From positions 1 to 52,341 of the forward strand of contig NZ_JAUMXC010000001.1 of assembly GCF_030529325.1 (NCBI RefSeq): a stretch of DNA of 52,341 bases, written 5' to 3'. A program made the position numbers and the translations under genes. This document shows positions 1-9,544 of this stretch, piece after piece. Positions within the stretch are counted from its first letter, which is position 1, and each line of letters starts with the position of its first letter. The notes below the pieces were generated by a model. The model ran no database searches, had not been told where the DNA came from, and saw only the letters and a list, made by a program, of their open reading frames with translations. The stretch is from Porphyromonas sp. GTDB taxonomy: Bacteria > Bacteroidota > Bacteroidia > Bacteroidales > Porphyromonadaceae.

Positions 1-66
1 CGACGAGCGTAAAAATTTAGTAAGCAAATGTAGTGAATCTGTTGTTATAGCACAACAAATCAATCA

Positions 67-125
67 GTCTAACTTGACAAATCAACGTGTCTAACTTGAC
101 GAATCAAGTTAGACAACCTTTTTTA
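67..125 (+). repeat. Dispersed hairpin repeat, copy A
   Basis: A half unit (TCTAACTTGA at 68-77) is followed by an 11-bp perfect stem: left arm 89-99 (GTCTAACTTGA), loop 100-103, right arm 104-114 (TCAAGTTAGAC), then AACC and a run of six T. The same element recurs near 19.9, 38.3 and 47.7 kb. The shape is that of a Rho-independent terminator on the plus strand, so it may end a gene lying to the left of the window. The rest of 1-287 holds nothing I recognise. Confidence 0.85.
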
Positions 126-287
126 TGCCCTCAAAGCAGCGTCATGAGATATCAAATACAGACCTTTGAAAATCCTAAATCAATTGACCTATTAATTATG
201 GGCTTATCAAAGGTTGCATAAATTCGCCACAGACTCACTTTTAGGCAAGTTTATTACGATTATAATCAATATAACCTCAGAAATCGC

Positions 288-295
288 TATTTTTG
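288..295 (+). promoter_or_regulatory. Putative -7 box of the ftsK promoter
   Basis: TATTTTTG matches the Bacteroidetes -7 consensus TAnnTTTG and lies 33 bases before the preferred ftsK ATG at 329. No clear -33 TTTG was found at the expected distance. The box overlaps a TTG at 293 that could be read as a start, which argues against using that TTG. Confidence 0.5.
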
Positions 296-328
296 TGGGA
301 TAGCAAATCAAATGCTACAAGAGTCAAA

Positions 329-2842
329 ATGAGAAAGAACAGTAGAACAAACAGGCACAGTAACTCTCAGTCAAAGCCTATCAACATAAAAAATTTTACT
401 CGCCAGATCTTTAGTGGAGAAACCTTGAAGGACAATATTGCTCCTATCATAGGGATTCTTCTCCTTGCGATATCAATATTTTCGATCTACTCATATATTA
501 CTTATATATTCACAGGTAGTGATGATCAAAGTATCATGACAAGCAAGACCATAGAGATGCAAGAGGCCGTAAGTAGCACTTCAAACCCATCCGGCTTCAG
601 AGGTGCTTACCTGATGCATACACTAGTGAATGGTTGGGTCGGTCTTTCTGTAATCATCGCATTCATCTACATGCTATACTTGGGACTCAGTATTTTGCGA
701 AGAAATGGGATGAAGAGGATAAAGATGTTCATATTCTCATCAATTGCGATCTTCTGGACCTCACTTTTCCTGACAACCATCCTTGAACCATGGAACGAAA
801 GCCTCTTTTTCAGACCCGGGGGTATTGTGGGGGAAGAACTACATAAATACCTACACGGGCAGATAGGTTATTTTGGAATCATTCTTGTACTAATCACGGC
901 ACTTCTGATTACACTTTTTATCTTCTTCAAATCGGTGAAAGAAAGATACAAGACATGGGTAACCTCACAAAATGACCGAAGAGGCACGACTCTTTCAACA
1001 GAAGGTCTTGACACACAAATATCTCAACCTAAATGGTGGCAAAAACTTTTGATCAAAAAGAAAAATAAAGAGGTTAATGAGATCCCAACAAAGCCCGAAG
1101 AAAACACATCAGATCCTGAAATATTTGACATCGAAGATACCTCCGATGACACGGTGGCACAAGATACAATAGAATGGAGTGACGTAGCACAGGATGAAGA
1201 GATCCCGCACACGACAAGATCTGAAGACGGAGAGTTGGATATCGAGATCATTGACGCTAGAAAAGAAGATCCGGAACTACCCATAGAAACCTCTCCCGAG
1301 GACAAAGCAAGACAACTGGTACAAGAATTTGGAGAATATGACCCAAGGCTTGACCTCGGACAGTACAAGATGCCCACCCTTGACTTGCTTGATGACAGAG
1401 CAATGGGGGATATCAGTATTGACCACGAAGAAGTTCAAAAAAACAAAGAGAGTATCACAGAGACACTCAAAAACTTCGGCATAGGCATCACTTCCATACG
1501 CGCAACTGTAGGCCCCACGATCACTCTATATGAAGTGGTTCCGGAGTCCGGGGTCAAGATATCCAGGATACGAAACCTTGAAGATGATATTGCCCTGAGC
1601 TTGTCAGCACTTGGCATACGTATCATCGCCCCGATGCCAGGCAAGGGCACTGTCGGTCTTGAAGTCCCCAACAAAAATGCTCAGGTTGTAGGGATGCGTT
1701 CGGTAATAGCATCAAAGAAATTTCAAGAAGCAAAGTATGAGCTTCCCGTTGCGCTGGGACGTACTATCACCAATGAAGTATTTACATTTGACCTTGCCAA
1801 AGTGCCACATTTGCTTGTTGCCGGTGCAACAGGTCAAGGTAAATCTGTCGGACTCAATGCCGTCATCACCTCCCTACTCTATCGGAAACATCCTGCGGAA
1901 CTGAAGTTTGTCATGATAGACCCCAAAATGGTAGAATTCAGCGTGTATTCTGCAATAGAAAAGCATTATATGGCCAAACTTGCAGACGAAAAGGATTGTA
2001 TCATTACGGATACCAAACGCGTAGTCACCACTCTGAACTCTCTATGCAAAGAGATGGATGACAGGTACGAGCTCCTAACCAAGGCGAAAGTGCGCAATCT
2101 GAAGGAATACAACGAACTATTCAAAAGCAGACGTCTCAATCCTGCCAATGGACATCGATTCATGCCATATATTGTGGTCATCATAGATGAGTACGGAGAC
2201 CTTATCATGACAGCAGGAAAGGAGATAGAGCTACCGATTGCAAGACTTGCACAAAAGGCTCGAGCGGTGGGAATCCACGCTATCATCGCAACTCAACGCC
2301 CTACAGCAAGCATCATTACAGGTACAATCAAAGCTAACTTCCCGGGACGTATCTCCTTCAGAGTTTTTTCTATGATCGACTCTCGGACCATCCTTGACTC
2401 TCCCGGCGCAAACAGGCTTGTAGGAAAGGGAGACCTCTTGTACTCACAGGGTAACGAGTTTATCCGCGTGCAATGCGCATTTGTAGATACTCCTGAAGTC
2501 AATCGTATCGTTGACTACATCTCAGCACAGAGAGGATTTTCTCACGCATATGAGTTACCGGAGGTATCTTCCGGAGATGGAGGTATGGGTGATATCCCCG
2601 GAATGATCGATCTTGACGAAAGAGACCCTCTTTTCGATCAAGTCGCAAGGATGCTTGTACTCGAGCAACAAGGCTCGGTATCCTTTATTCAGAGAAAATT
2701 TTCTATCGGATACAATAGAGCGGGACGCCTCATGGATCAGCTCGAAGCAGCAGGAATTGTAAGTGCTCCGGACGGTAGCAAAGGCCGAGAGGTACTTATC
2801 AAGAGCGAAGAGCACCTCAATGAGATACTGATGCAATTTTAA
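329..2842 (+). CDS. ftsK: DNA translocase FtsK/SpoIIIE
   Basis: Septal, ATP-driven DNA pump that clears and aligns the chromosome termini during division. The 837-residue protein has a basic N-terminus, four predicted membrane segments in roughly the first 200 residues, an acidic linker rich in Asp, Glu and Thr, then a RecA-like motor with Walker A GATGQGKS near residue 499 and a Walker B region (VVIIDEYGDL). The C-terminal 65 residues form a winged-helix gamma domain (SFIQRKFSIGYNRAGRLM), the part that reads polar guide sequences in known FtsK. The reading frame is open from a TTG at 293, but ATG 329 is preferred because the TTG lies inside the likely -7 box. The lolA-like gene follows after 15 bases. 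Confidence 0.95.
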   Translation: MRKNSRTNRHSNSQSKPINIKNFTRQIFSGETLKDNIAPIIGILLLAISIFSIYSYITYIFTGSDDQSIMTSKTIEMQEAVSSTSNPSGFRGAYLMHTLVNGWVGLSVIIAFIYMLYLGLSILRRNGMKRIKMFIFSSIAIFWTSLFLTTILEPWNESLFFRPGGIVGEELHKYLHGQIGYFGIILVLITALLITLFIFFKSVKERYKTWVTSQNDRRGTTLSTEGLDTQISQPKWWQKLLIKKKNKEVNEIPTKPEENTSDPEIFDIEDTSDDTVAQDTIEWSDVAQDEEIPHTTRSEDGELDIEIIDARKEDPELPIETSPEDKARQLVQEFGEYDPRLDLGQYKMPTLDLLDDRAMGDISIDHEEVQKNKESITETLKNFGIGITSIRATVGPTITLYEVVPESGVKISRIRNLEDDIALSLSALGIRIIAPMPGKGTVGLEVPNKNAQVVGMRSVIASKKFQEAKYELPVALGRTITNEVFTFDLAKVPHLLVAGATGQGKSVGLNAVITSLLYRKHPAELKFVMIDPKMVEFSVYSAIEKHYMAKLADEKDCIITDTKRVVTTLNSLCKEMDDRYELLTKAKVRNLKEYNELFKSRRLNPANGHRFMPYIVVIIDEYGDLIMTAGKEIELPIARLAQKARAVGIHAIIATQRPTASIITGTIKANFPGRISFRVFSMIDSRTILDSPGANRLVGKGDLLYSQGNEFIRVQCAFVDTPEVNRIVDYISAQRGFSHAYELPEVSSGDGGMGDIPGMIDLDERDPLFDQVARMLVLEQQGSVSFIQRKFSIGYNRAGRLMDQLEAAGIVSAPDGSKGREVLIKSEEHLNEILMQF

Positions 2843-2857
2843 CAAAAACGGCAACTT

Positions 2858-3472
2858 ATGACACAAAAAATATTATTGGCATTGCTACTATTAGTTTCAC
2901 CCATAATAGCACCTGCACAGACGACATCCCCAATAAATCAAGCTCTATCAAAGGTAAAAAGCGACAATGGGTTGTCAATAGATTTCTCGATAGAGACAAT
3001 GGGATCTGATGACGCCGGCAGTGGGACTTATTATGCCCATAAAAATATGTTCTACCTCGAGACCTCTGAACTCAAAGCCTGGTACAATGGCAGAGAGTTA
3101 TGGATATACCTATATTCCAATGGAGAGATAAATCTGTCTCATCCAACAACAAGCGAGATAATCGACATCAACCCATTGATCGGATTATCCCAAATAACAT
3201 CCAAAGAGTACAAGCTCTCATCCAAAAATACTCCATCAGGTCATAACATAACAGCGGTCCCACTAAAACCCAACGTGACCCCGATCGAAATGGTCAGCAT
3301 ATGGGGGGACAAAAAAGAACCTTTGAAAACAATAGAAATCAAAGAGAAGGGACTACGACAAAAAATAAAGATCCAGATAAAGGCCATCAAACAAAACATA
3401 AAAATCGATCAACAACTTTTCAGCTATACTCCTGACAAAGAGCCAAATATAGAGATCATAGATCTCAGATAA
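2858..3472 (+). CDS. lolA: LolA-like outer-membrane lipoprotein carrier
   Basis: Probable periplasmic chaperone that carries lipoproteins from the inner-membrane Lol transporter to the outer membrane. The 204-residue protein starts with a clear signal peptide (hydrophobic LLALLLLVSPIIAPAQ). The mature part has the LolA pattern of alternating short beta strands, with a segment like YYAHKNMFYLETSELKAWYN that corresponds to the family motif in which a strand is followed by an aromatic pair and a turn. It follows ftsK by 15 bases and is probably cotranscribed; ftsK-lolA pairing is common in bacteria. Sequence identity to enterobacterial LolA is low, so the assignment rests on fold-level pattern, size and context. 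Confidence 0.75.
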   Translation: MTQKILLALLLLVSPIIAPAQTTSPINQALSKVKSDNGLSIDFSIETMGSDDAGSGTYYAHKNMFYLETSELKAWYNGRELWIYLYSNGEINLSHPTTSEIIDINPLIGLSQITSKEYKLSSKNTPSGHNITAVPLKPNVTPIEMVSIWGDKKEPLKTIEIKEKGLRQKIKIQIKAIKQNIKIDQQLFSYTPDKEPNIEIIDLR

Positions 3473-3558
3473 TCGAGGTCGCAACGCGCAGATCTGAACA
3501 AAAGGCCTACTTATCCGGTTGAAGCATAGTAACTAAATCAAAAAATATATAACAAGCT

Positions 3559-4512
3559 ATGAGCAAAGAAAATCTAAAGACCCGCTGTCTGATCATCGGC
3601 TCCGGGCCGGCTGGATATACAGCTGCCATCTACGCATCTCGTGCGAACCTTGAACCGATACTCATCGAAGGTATCCAACCGGGAGGACAACTCACAACAA
3701 CCACGGAAGTAGAAAACTTCCCCGGATACCCAAAAGGCATCACCGGATCTGAGTTGATGGTAGACATCAAGGAACAAGCAGAAAGATTTGGTACAAAGAT
3801 GATTACGGGTACTGTTACGAAGGTAGACATCCAAAATCGTCCATTCATAGCCACTATTGACGACGGAGCTTACGAAATCAAGGCAGATACACTCATAATT
3901 GCGACAGGTGCGACAGCTAAGTACCTAGGTCTCGAAGATGAAAAGAAGTACATGGGTATGGGTGTAAGCGCATGTGCAACATGCGACGGATTTTTCTACC
4001 GCAACAAGGTGGTTGCTGTCGTTGGTGGTGGTGACACTGCTTGTGAAGAAGCAATCTACCTATCTTCTCTTGCAAAGAAAGTATATCTGATCGTACGTAA
4101 AGACTACCTCAGAGCATCTAAAGTCATGCAGGAAAGAGTAATGGAAAACGAAAAGATCGAAGTGCTCTTTGAGCATAACACAATTGGTCTTTTCGGTGAA
4201 GATGGAGTCGAAGGTGCTCATCTTGTGAAAAGAAAGGGACAGCCTGATGAAGAGAAGGTAGACATCGCAATTGATGGCTTCTTCCTTGCTATCGGCCATA
4301 CTCCTAACACAGACCTGTTTAAGGGCGTACTCGAACTTGACGAGGTAGGGTATATCATCACAAAAGGACAAACTCCTAAAACCAACATCGAAGGGGTCTT
4401 TGCGGCCGGAGACGTAGCAGATCCTCTCTATCGCCAAGCCATTACAGCAGCGGGCAGTGGATGTAAAGCTGCTATGGAAGCTGAGAGATATATCTCTGAA
4501 CACAAGCTCTAA
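3559..4512 (+). CDS. trxB: Thioredoxin reductase (NADPH)
   Basis: Flavoenzyme that reduces thioredoxin with NADPH in the cytoplasm. The 317 residues match the short bacterial type. An FAD-binding GxGxxG (GSGPAGYTAAIYA) begins near residue 13, the redox-active disulfide CATC spans residues 139-142, a second Rossmann motif GGGDTACEE for NADPH follows near 156, and the C-terminal FAD motif is GVFAAGDVAD. Some family members use NADH or serve other disulfide proteins; nothing here separates these. An 86-base gap follows the lolA-like gene and an imperfect hairpin follows the stop. Confidence 0.95.
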   Translation: MSKENLKTRCLIIGSGPAGYTAAIYASRANLEPILIEGIQPGGQLTTTTEVENFPGYPKGITGSELMVDIKEQAERFGTKMITGTVTKVDIQNRPFIATIDDGAYEIKADTLIIATGATAKYLGLEDEKKYMGMGVSACATCDGFFYRNKVVAVVGGGDTACEEAIYLSSLAKKVYLIVRKDYLRASKVMQERVMENEKIEVLFEHNTIGLFGEDGVEGAHLVKRKGQPDEEKVDIAIDGFFLAIGHTPNTDLFKGVLELDEVGYIITKGQTPKTNIEGVFAAGDVADPLYRQAITAAGSGCKAAMEAERYISEHKL

Positions 4513-4535
4513 ACATAAGTTAGAACCAGCATACA

Positions 4536-4579
4536 ATAGGGGTAGTGTCATAAGCCAAAGCTTAGGCACTGCCCCCATT
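4536..4579 (+). terminator. Imperfect hairpin after trxB
   Basis: The arms 4536-4555 and 4560-4579 (AGGGGTAGTG against CACTGCCCCC) pair with G-U wobbles and one bulged base around a four-base loop. The T-tract after it is weak (TATATTTC), so termination is likely but not certain. Confidence 0.5.
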
Positions 4580-4782
4580 ATATTTCAGAAAGGAGATAAA
4601 TCTGTAAATAGGCCATCACAGTCCAGTCTGTTTGATTGAACCTTTAGCATCAAAACCATATTCCAGTACGATTTCAACTGAGCCCAAAAGGGTCTTTTCA
4701 CAGATTAAACGATTATACCGAAAGCCCTTAATTTGATGATAAACACGCAATAAAATAAAGAGGTGCTAACGGATTAAATGAT
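4580..4782. other. Gene-free stretch between trxB and lysS
   Basis: About 200 bases with no supportable gene. Short open stretches on the minus strand are broken by stops. The trxB hairpin lies on its left and the lysS promoter on its right. It may hold sequence decayed from an older gene, but no family could be recognised. Confidence 0.4.
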
Positions 4783-4790
4783 TATCTTTG
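4783..4790 (+). promoter_or_regulatory. Putative -7 box of the lysS promoter
   Basis: TATCTTTG is a full match to TAnnTTTG and lies 54 bases before the lysS ATG. The -33 region is not obvious. A small inverted repeat, GAAAGTGCTTTC, sits in the presumed leader at 4796-4807. Confidence 0.6.
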
Positions 4791-4844
4791 CATAGAAAGT
4801 GCTTTCTATTTGATTATTACAACTAAGATTATATCATAGCATAC

Positions 4845-6356
4845 ATGAGTACTCACGAATTAAGCGAACAAGAAATATTTAGAAGAGAAAGTCTCCAAAA
4901 GTTGAGAGAAATGGGAATAGAGCCCTATCCTGCTGCACTGTTCCCTGTAGATGGATATGCAGTAGAAGCTAAGGAGAACTTCCAAGATGATGCTCCTGTG
5001 CGTCAGGTATCCATGTCCGGACGTATCATGAGCAGACGCATCATGGGCAAAGCCGCATTCTGTGAACTACAAGACTCAACCGGCAGGATACAGCTGTATA
5101 TCACTCGTGATGATATCTGTCCGGGAGAAAACAAGGAGTTGTACAACACAGTCTTCAAGAAGCTACTCGACATAGGTGACATCGTAGGCATAAAAGGACA
5201 TGTCTTCCGCACAAAAATGGGAGAAATATCCGTCCATGTTCAAGGACTGACAATTCTCTCTAAATCTCTCCGTCCGCTACCGGTAGTGAAGGTCAAAGAT
5301 GGTGTGACTTATGACGCATTTACAGACCCTGAACAAAGATACAGACAGCGTTATGTAGACCTTATTGTCAATCCGGAAGTCAAGGAAATATTCCTTAAGC
5401 GCACCAAGGTATTCAACACGATGCGTAATTTCTTCAATGAAAGGGGTTACCTCGAGGTGGATACTCCGGTGCTTCAAAGCATTCCCGGAGGAGCAGCAGC
5501 ACGCCCATTTATCACTCACCACAATGCTCTGGATATTCCTCTCTACTTGCGCATCGCCAATGAGCTTTACCTAAAGCGCCTGATTGTAGGAGGATTTGAT
5601 GGTGTGTATGAGTTCAGTCGCAATTTCCGCAATGAAGGTATGGACCGCACCCACAATCCGGAATTTACTTGTATGGAGATCTATGTTGCATACAAGGACT
5701 ACAATTGGATGATGGAAATGACCGAACAGCTACTTGAGCGGATCGCCATAGAGGTTACGGGGGGAACCAAAGTGCAAGTAGGTGGTCGAGAAATAGACTT
5801 CAAAGCCCCTTACCCTCGCATATCTATGAGCGAGGCCATCCTAAAATATACAGGCGTAAACATCGAAGGGATGGATGAAACCGCTTTGAGAAAAGTATGC
5901 AAGGATCTCCACATAGAAACAACCCCTGCAATGGGTAAAGGAAAGCTTATAGATGAAATTTTTGGGGAGAAATGCGAAGGCAACTTCATCCAACCAACCT
6001 TCATCACCGACTATCCTATAGAGATGTCCCCATTGACAAAGAAGCATAGAAGTATTGATGGCCTTACAGAGCGTTTTGAGCTCATGATCAATGGCAAAGA
6101 AATTGCTAATGCATACTCTGAACTTAACGATCCAATCGATCAGAAAGAAAGATTTCAAGAGCAACTCAAACTATCTGAAAAAGGAGATGATGAAGCCATG
6201 TTCATTGACCAAGACTTTGTCAGAGCTCTTGAGTATGGGATGCCTCCAACAAGTGGTATGGGTATAGGGATGGATAGGCTTGTCATGCTGCTCACCGGCC
6301 AGGAAAGCATACAGGAGGTACTTCTCTTCCCACAGATGAAGCCTAAGGCTGAATAA
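4845..6356 (+). CDS. lysS: Lysine-tRNA ligase, class II
   Basis: Charges tRNA-Lys with lysine. The 503-residue length suits the ordinary bacterial class II enzyme. The N-terminal OB-fold anticodon-binding domain (about 60-150) is followed by the class II core: motif 2 reads [15 protein letters not shown] with the ATP-contacting Arg and Glu, and motif 3 reads [13 protein letters not shown] near the C-terminus. The start at ATG 4845 gives the expected amphipathic N-terminal helix ([20 protein letters not shown]). It appears to head the long plus-strand run through gpsA and pgi, although a hairpin lies between lysS and gpsA. Confidence 0.97.
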   Translation: MSTHELSEQEIFRRESLQKLREMGIEPYPAALFPVDGYAVEAKENFQDDAPVRQVSMSGRIMSRRIMGKAAFCELQDSTGRIQLYITRDDICPGENKELYNTVFKKLLDIGDIVGIKGHVFRTKMGEISVHVQGLTILSKSLRPLPVVKVKDGVTYDAFTDPEQRYRQRYVDLIVNPEVKEIFLKRTKVFNTMRNFFNERGYLEVDTPVLQSIPGGAAARPFITHHNALDIPLYLRIANELYLKRLIVGGFDGVYEFSRNFRNEGMDRTHNPEFTCMEIYVAYKDYNWMMEMTEQLLERIAIEVTGGTKVQVGGREIDFKAPYPRISMSEAILKYTGVNIEGMDETALRKVCKDLHIETTPAMGKGKLIDEIFGEKCEGNFIQPTFITDYPIEMSPLTKKHRSIDGLTERFELMINGKEIANAYSELNDPIDQKERFQEQLKLSEKGDDEAMFIDQDFVRALEYGMPPTSGMGIGMDRLVMLLTGQESIQEVLLFPQMKPKAE

Positions 6357-6370
6357 TGACATCTAAGACA

Positions 6371-6412
6371 GAAATGTCACACGGAATACTTTTCAATATC
6401 ATGTGACATTTC
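6371..6412 (+). terminator. Inverted repeat between lysS and gpsA
   Basis: The arms 6371-6381 (GAAATGTCACA) and 6402-6412 (TGTGACATTTC) are perfectly complementary over 11 bp with a 20-base loop. No T-tract follows, so it may be an attenuator, an RNA-stability element or a protein-binding site rather than a simple terminator. It ends 56 bases before the preferred gpsA start. Confidence 0.5.
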
Positions 6413-6468
6413 TGCACATTTCACCCTCACAGACTCAAGAAAGAGTTGTGAATAGGACAGTTGAAGAA

Positions 6469-7491
6469 ATGAATACGAAGAATTTTGAATCGAAGTGGAC
6501 ACCGGGACGTATTGGTATCATAGGGAGTGGTAGCTGGGGTACAGCTCTTGCAAAAATCATACTTGCCACGCAACCAAAGATCAACTGGTATTTTCGATTC
6601 AAGGAAACTGTACGACAGTTTAAACAACTTGGACATAATCCCTCTTATCTCACAAACCAGGAGTTTGACATAGATAGAATAAGTTTCCACACGGACATTC
6701 CAAGGATCGTGGAGGAGTCAGACACCATACTTCTCGTAACACCATCTCCATACATCAAAAATGTACTTGGAAAGCTAAAACCCGAAATGCTTAAAGGAAA
6801 GTTTTTCCTAAATGCAATCAAGGGCATTGTACCAGAAGATAATGTACTTATATCAGACTACCTCGCAGATGAGTTTGATATCCCCATTGACATGATAGGA
6901 GCGATCAGTGGGCCATGCCATGCTGAAGAAGTCGCACTTGGTCGATTGTCATACCTCACTGTAAGTTGTGCCGATATAGAGAGGGCTTGCGCCTTACAAA
7001 AAATCATAGAAGGGCCTCAGGTCATGTGTAGCATGAGTGATGATGTCCCGGGGATTGAATATGCGAGCGTACTAAAAAATGTGTATGCAATAGCAGCAGG
7101 GATATGCCAAGGGATTCGTCATGGAGATAATTTCCAAGCAGTATTGATCTCCAATGCGATCGGAGAAATGGCTAGATTTATTGATGCCGCACATCCGCTT
7201 GAGCGAGATATAAAGGGGACAGAATATCTGGGAGATCTACTTGTTACGGCATACTCTCGATATAGTCGTAACAGAACTTTTGGAACAATGATAGGCAAAG
7301 GATACTCTGTCAAACAGGCTCAACTCGAGATGGAAATGATCGCAGAAGGCTACTATGGGACTAAATGTATCCATGAAGTGAATAAAACAGTGAAGGCTCA
7401 TATCCCAATCGCAGAAATCATGTACAGCATACTATACGAAAGGCGAAATCCTGTAGAGGCAATAGATGAATTATCCAAAATACTGTCATAA
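6469..7491 (+). CDS. gpsA: Glycerol-3-phosphate dehydrogenase [NAD(P)+]
   Basis: Reduces dihydroxyacetone phosphate to sn-glycerol 3-phosphate for phospholipid synthesis. From ATG 6469 the protein has 340 residues, the usual family length. The N-terminal Rossmann motif is [15 protein letters not shown], a typical GpsA glycine pattern. Further family signatures are IKGI, the [10 protein letters not shown] segment, and [15 protein letters not shown], which carries the catalytic Lys and surrounding helix. The frame is open upstream to a GTG at 6403, but this would start inside the inverted repeat, so 6469 is preferred. The downstream pgi start lies 19 bases after the stop. Confidence 0.95.
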   Translation: MNTKNFESKWTPGRIGIIGSGSWGTALAKIILATQPKINWYFRFKETVRQFKQLGHNPSYLTNQEFDIDRISFHTDIPRIVEESDTILLVTPSPYIKNVLGKLKPEMLKGKFFLNAIKGIVPEDNVLISDYLADEFDIPIDMIGAISGPCHAEEVALGRLSYLTVSCADIERACALQKIIEGPQVMCSMSDDVPGIEYASVLKNVYAIAAGICQGIRHGDNFQAVLISNAIGEMARFIDAAHPLERDIKGTEYLGDLLVTAYSRYSRNRTFGTMIGKGYSVKQAQLEMEMIAEGYYGTKCIHEVNKTVKAHIPIAEIMYSILYERRNPVEAIDELSKILS

Positions 7492-7510
7492 AAATTGTAC
7501 GAAGATTGAT

Positions 7511-8863
7511 ATGAACACCATTGAATTGAACATAAATAATGCCATAACCTCAGATCAGGTAAGGTCTGATTATGAAAAACTCCTTGTACAAGCTATCGAG
7601 TGTAATGTCTCGCTACATGAGGGTAATGGTAAAGGAGCTGATTTCTTGGGTTGGGTCACACTTCCTGAGGAGATAGACTCCAACTTGATAGCAGATATCA
7701 AAGCAACAGCAGATTTGCTGCGCAGGGACTGTGAATTTGTCATTGCAATTGGCATCGGAGGATCTTATCTTGGTACAAAGGCTGTGGTTGAGGCTCTCTC
7801 GGACTCTTTTGCACATCTCAAGAGATCAAAAGAAACAACTTTGTTGTATGCGGGGAATCATATCAGTGAAGACTACTTATATGAACTACAACAGCTTCTG
7901 AAAGGTCGAAAGTTTGGGCTGATCAACATATCAAAATCCGGAACAACGACAGAACCGGCACTAGCCTTTCGTCTACTTAAATCCCAACTTGAAGATCAAG
8001 AGGGAAAAGAGTTTGCCCGCACACATATAGTGGCTATAACAGATGCAGAAAAAGGCGCTCTCAGGACCTTGGCAAATGCCGAAGGGTACAAGACTTATAT
8101 CATTCCAGACGATATTGGAGGACGTTTTTCGGTACTCACACTGGTAGGGTTACTTCCTATTGCTGTGGCAGGTTTTGATATCAAAGCATTGGTTCAAGGA
8201 GCTGCGGACTTCTCAAAAACTGTGGGAGTAAATGCTCAAAACAACCTATCGGCACAGTATGCTGCTATCCGAAATGCTCTGTATAAAAATGGAAAAAAGG
8301 TGGAAATCCTTGCTAATTTTCATCCTAAAATGCATTTCATTGCTGAATGGTGGAAACAGCTCTTTGGAGAGAGTGAAGGAAAAGAGAATAAGGGCATATT
8401 TAATGCTGCAGTGGATCTCACGACAGATTTGCATTCTATGGGTCAATGGATCCAAGAGGGAGAACGCATCATTTTTGAGACTTTCTTGAGCATAAAGAAA
8501 CCGAAACACAATGTGGTCATACCAAGAGACAGAGACAATCTAGACGGGTTAAATTACATTGCTGAAAAACGAGTTGACGAAGTCAATAAAATGGCTGAAA
8601 CAGGTACGATGCTTGCTCATTTGGATGGAGGGGTGCCAAACCTACAGATATCATTACCTGAGCTAAATGAGTACTATATAGGCCAGCTCTTTTATTTCTT
8701 TGAAAAAGCCGTGGGCATAAGTGGTTATCTTCTTGATGTAAATCCATTTGATCAACCGGGAGTGGAAGCCTACAAGACAAATATGTTTGCACTCCTCGAG
8801 AAGCCGGGCTATGAGCAACAAACGAAGTCTATAAAAGAGAGACTTCTTAACTATGGAATCTAA
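7511..8863 (+). CDS. pgi: Glucose-6-phosphate isomerase
   Basis: Interconverts glucose 6-phosphate and fructose 6-phosphate. At 450 residues it belongs to the shorter bacterial type rather than the 550-residue E. coli type. The phosphosugar-binding SIS region shows [12 protein letters not shown] and [14 protein letters not shown]; the conserved glutamate-rich segment reads [12 protein letters not shown], and the C-terminal substrate segment is [14 protein letters not shown] 7511 is chosen over an earlier in-frame start at 7466 that lies inside gpsA; the preceding GAAGATTGAT offers a weak purine-rich site. Translation may be coupled to gpsA. Confidence 0.95.
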   Translation: MNTIELNINNAITSDQVRSDYEKLLVQAIECNVSLHEGNGKGADFLGWVTLPEEIDSNLIADIKATADLLRRDCEFVIAIGIGGSYLGTKAVVEALSDSFAHLKRSKETTLLYAGNHISEDYLYELQQLLKGRKFGLINISKSGTTTEPALAFRLLKSQLEDQEGKEFARTHIVAITDAEKGALRTLANAEGYKTYIIPDDIGGRFSVLTLVGLLPIAVAGFDIKALVQGAADFSKTVGVNAQNNLSAQYAAIRNALYKNGKKVEILANFHPKMHFIAEWWKQLFGESEGKENKGIFNAAVDLTTDLHSMGQWIQEGERIIFETFLSIKKPKHNVVIPRDRDNLDGLNYIAEKRVDEVNKMAETGTMLAHLDGGVPNLQISLPELNEYYIGQLFYFFEKAVGISGYLLDVNPFDQPGVEAYKTNMFALLEKPGYEQQTKSIKERLLNYGI

Positions 8864-8866
8864 CTT

Positions 8867-9502
8867 ATGTTTAAAGACTACAATACTACCGCTAAAAAAC
8901 TGAGACTACCGGAGTATGGACGACACATCCAGAACATGGTAGACTATTGTGTTAATCTTAAAGATAAAGAGGAACGCAAGCGTTGTGCAGAAATGATAGT
9001 CTATACAATGAGCGCTTTCTTTCCAAAACAAAAGGAAAGAGACGATTACTGGCAGGTATTATGGGATCATCTTTATATTATGTCAGATTTTAAGTTAGAC
9101 ATCGACTTCCCTTATGAAGTTTCCAAGGCAGAACAGTACAACAGTCGCCCAACCTGCCATTTGCCCTCACACACCAATAAGCCACCAACGTACCGTCACT
9201 ATGGGCATAGCATCGGTAAAATGATAGATATCGTCCTAAAAATGCCTAAAGGCCCTGAAAGGGAAGAGTACGAAAAGTTAATAGCGGTTCAGATGAAACG
9301 AGATTACATAGTGTGGAATAAGGACAATGTCGCTAATACACGTATCTTCACTGACCTTTTTGAGATGTCCAAGGGAGAAATATATCTCGACGAATTTAGC
9401 TGCGCCCTACCCGATCCGAAAGACTTGCTGAATACAAGTACACAAAACACAAATAATCAGCAAAAAAAGAAGAATAACAATAACAAAAAGAAAAGGAAAT
9501 AG
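8867..9502 (+). CDS. DUF4290 family protein
   Basis: Function unknown. The 211-residue protein starts 3 bases after the pgi stop and sits 42 bases before murA. The first 170 residues match my recollection of DUF4290, a family confined largely to Bacteroidetes and often beside murA; typical stretches are LPEYGRHIQNMVDYC and MSAFFPKQKERDDYWQ. It is helical, lacks a signal peptide or membrane segment, and is rich in aromatic and charged residues. The last 20 residues are almost entirely Asn, Gln, Lys and Arg, which suggests a disordered, positively charged tail that could touch RNA or another polyanion. The link to envelope synthesis is inferred only from its position before murA. Confidence 0.8.
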   Translation: MFKDYNTTAKKLRLPEYGRHIQNMVDYCVNLKDKEERKRCAEMIVYTMSAFFPKQKERDDYWQVLWDHLYIMSDFKLDIDFPYEVSKAEQYNSRPTCHLPSHTNKPPTYRHYGHSIGKMIDIVLKMPKGPEREEYEKLIAVQMKRDYIVWNKDNVANTRIFTDLFEMSKGEIYLDEFSCALPDPKDLLNTSTQNTNNQQKKKNNNNKKKRK

Positions 9503-9544
9503 AGATATTCTTTATTCTGTTGAAACTATAAAAGGGGAATAATT

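Noticed and set aside
293-328. TTG start extending FtsK by 12 residues
   Set aside because: The TTG overlaps a full TAnnTTTG box, so it would lie at or before the transcription start; ATG 329 gives a typical basic N-terminus.
4060-4578. 172-codon minus-strand open frame across trxB
   Set aside because: It lies opposite a well-defined thioredoxin reductase and shows no family pattern or sensible composition; it is a shadow frame.
4536-4782. Possible insertion-sequence end or decayed transposase after trxB
   Set aside because: The GGGG-TAGTG/CACTGCCCC arms resemble a terminal repeat, but there is no partner end, target duplication or recognisable transposase fragment; a terminator explains them.
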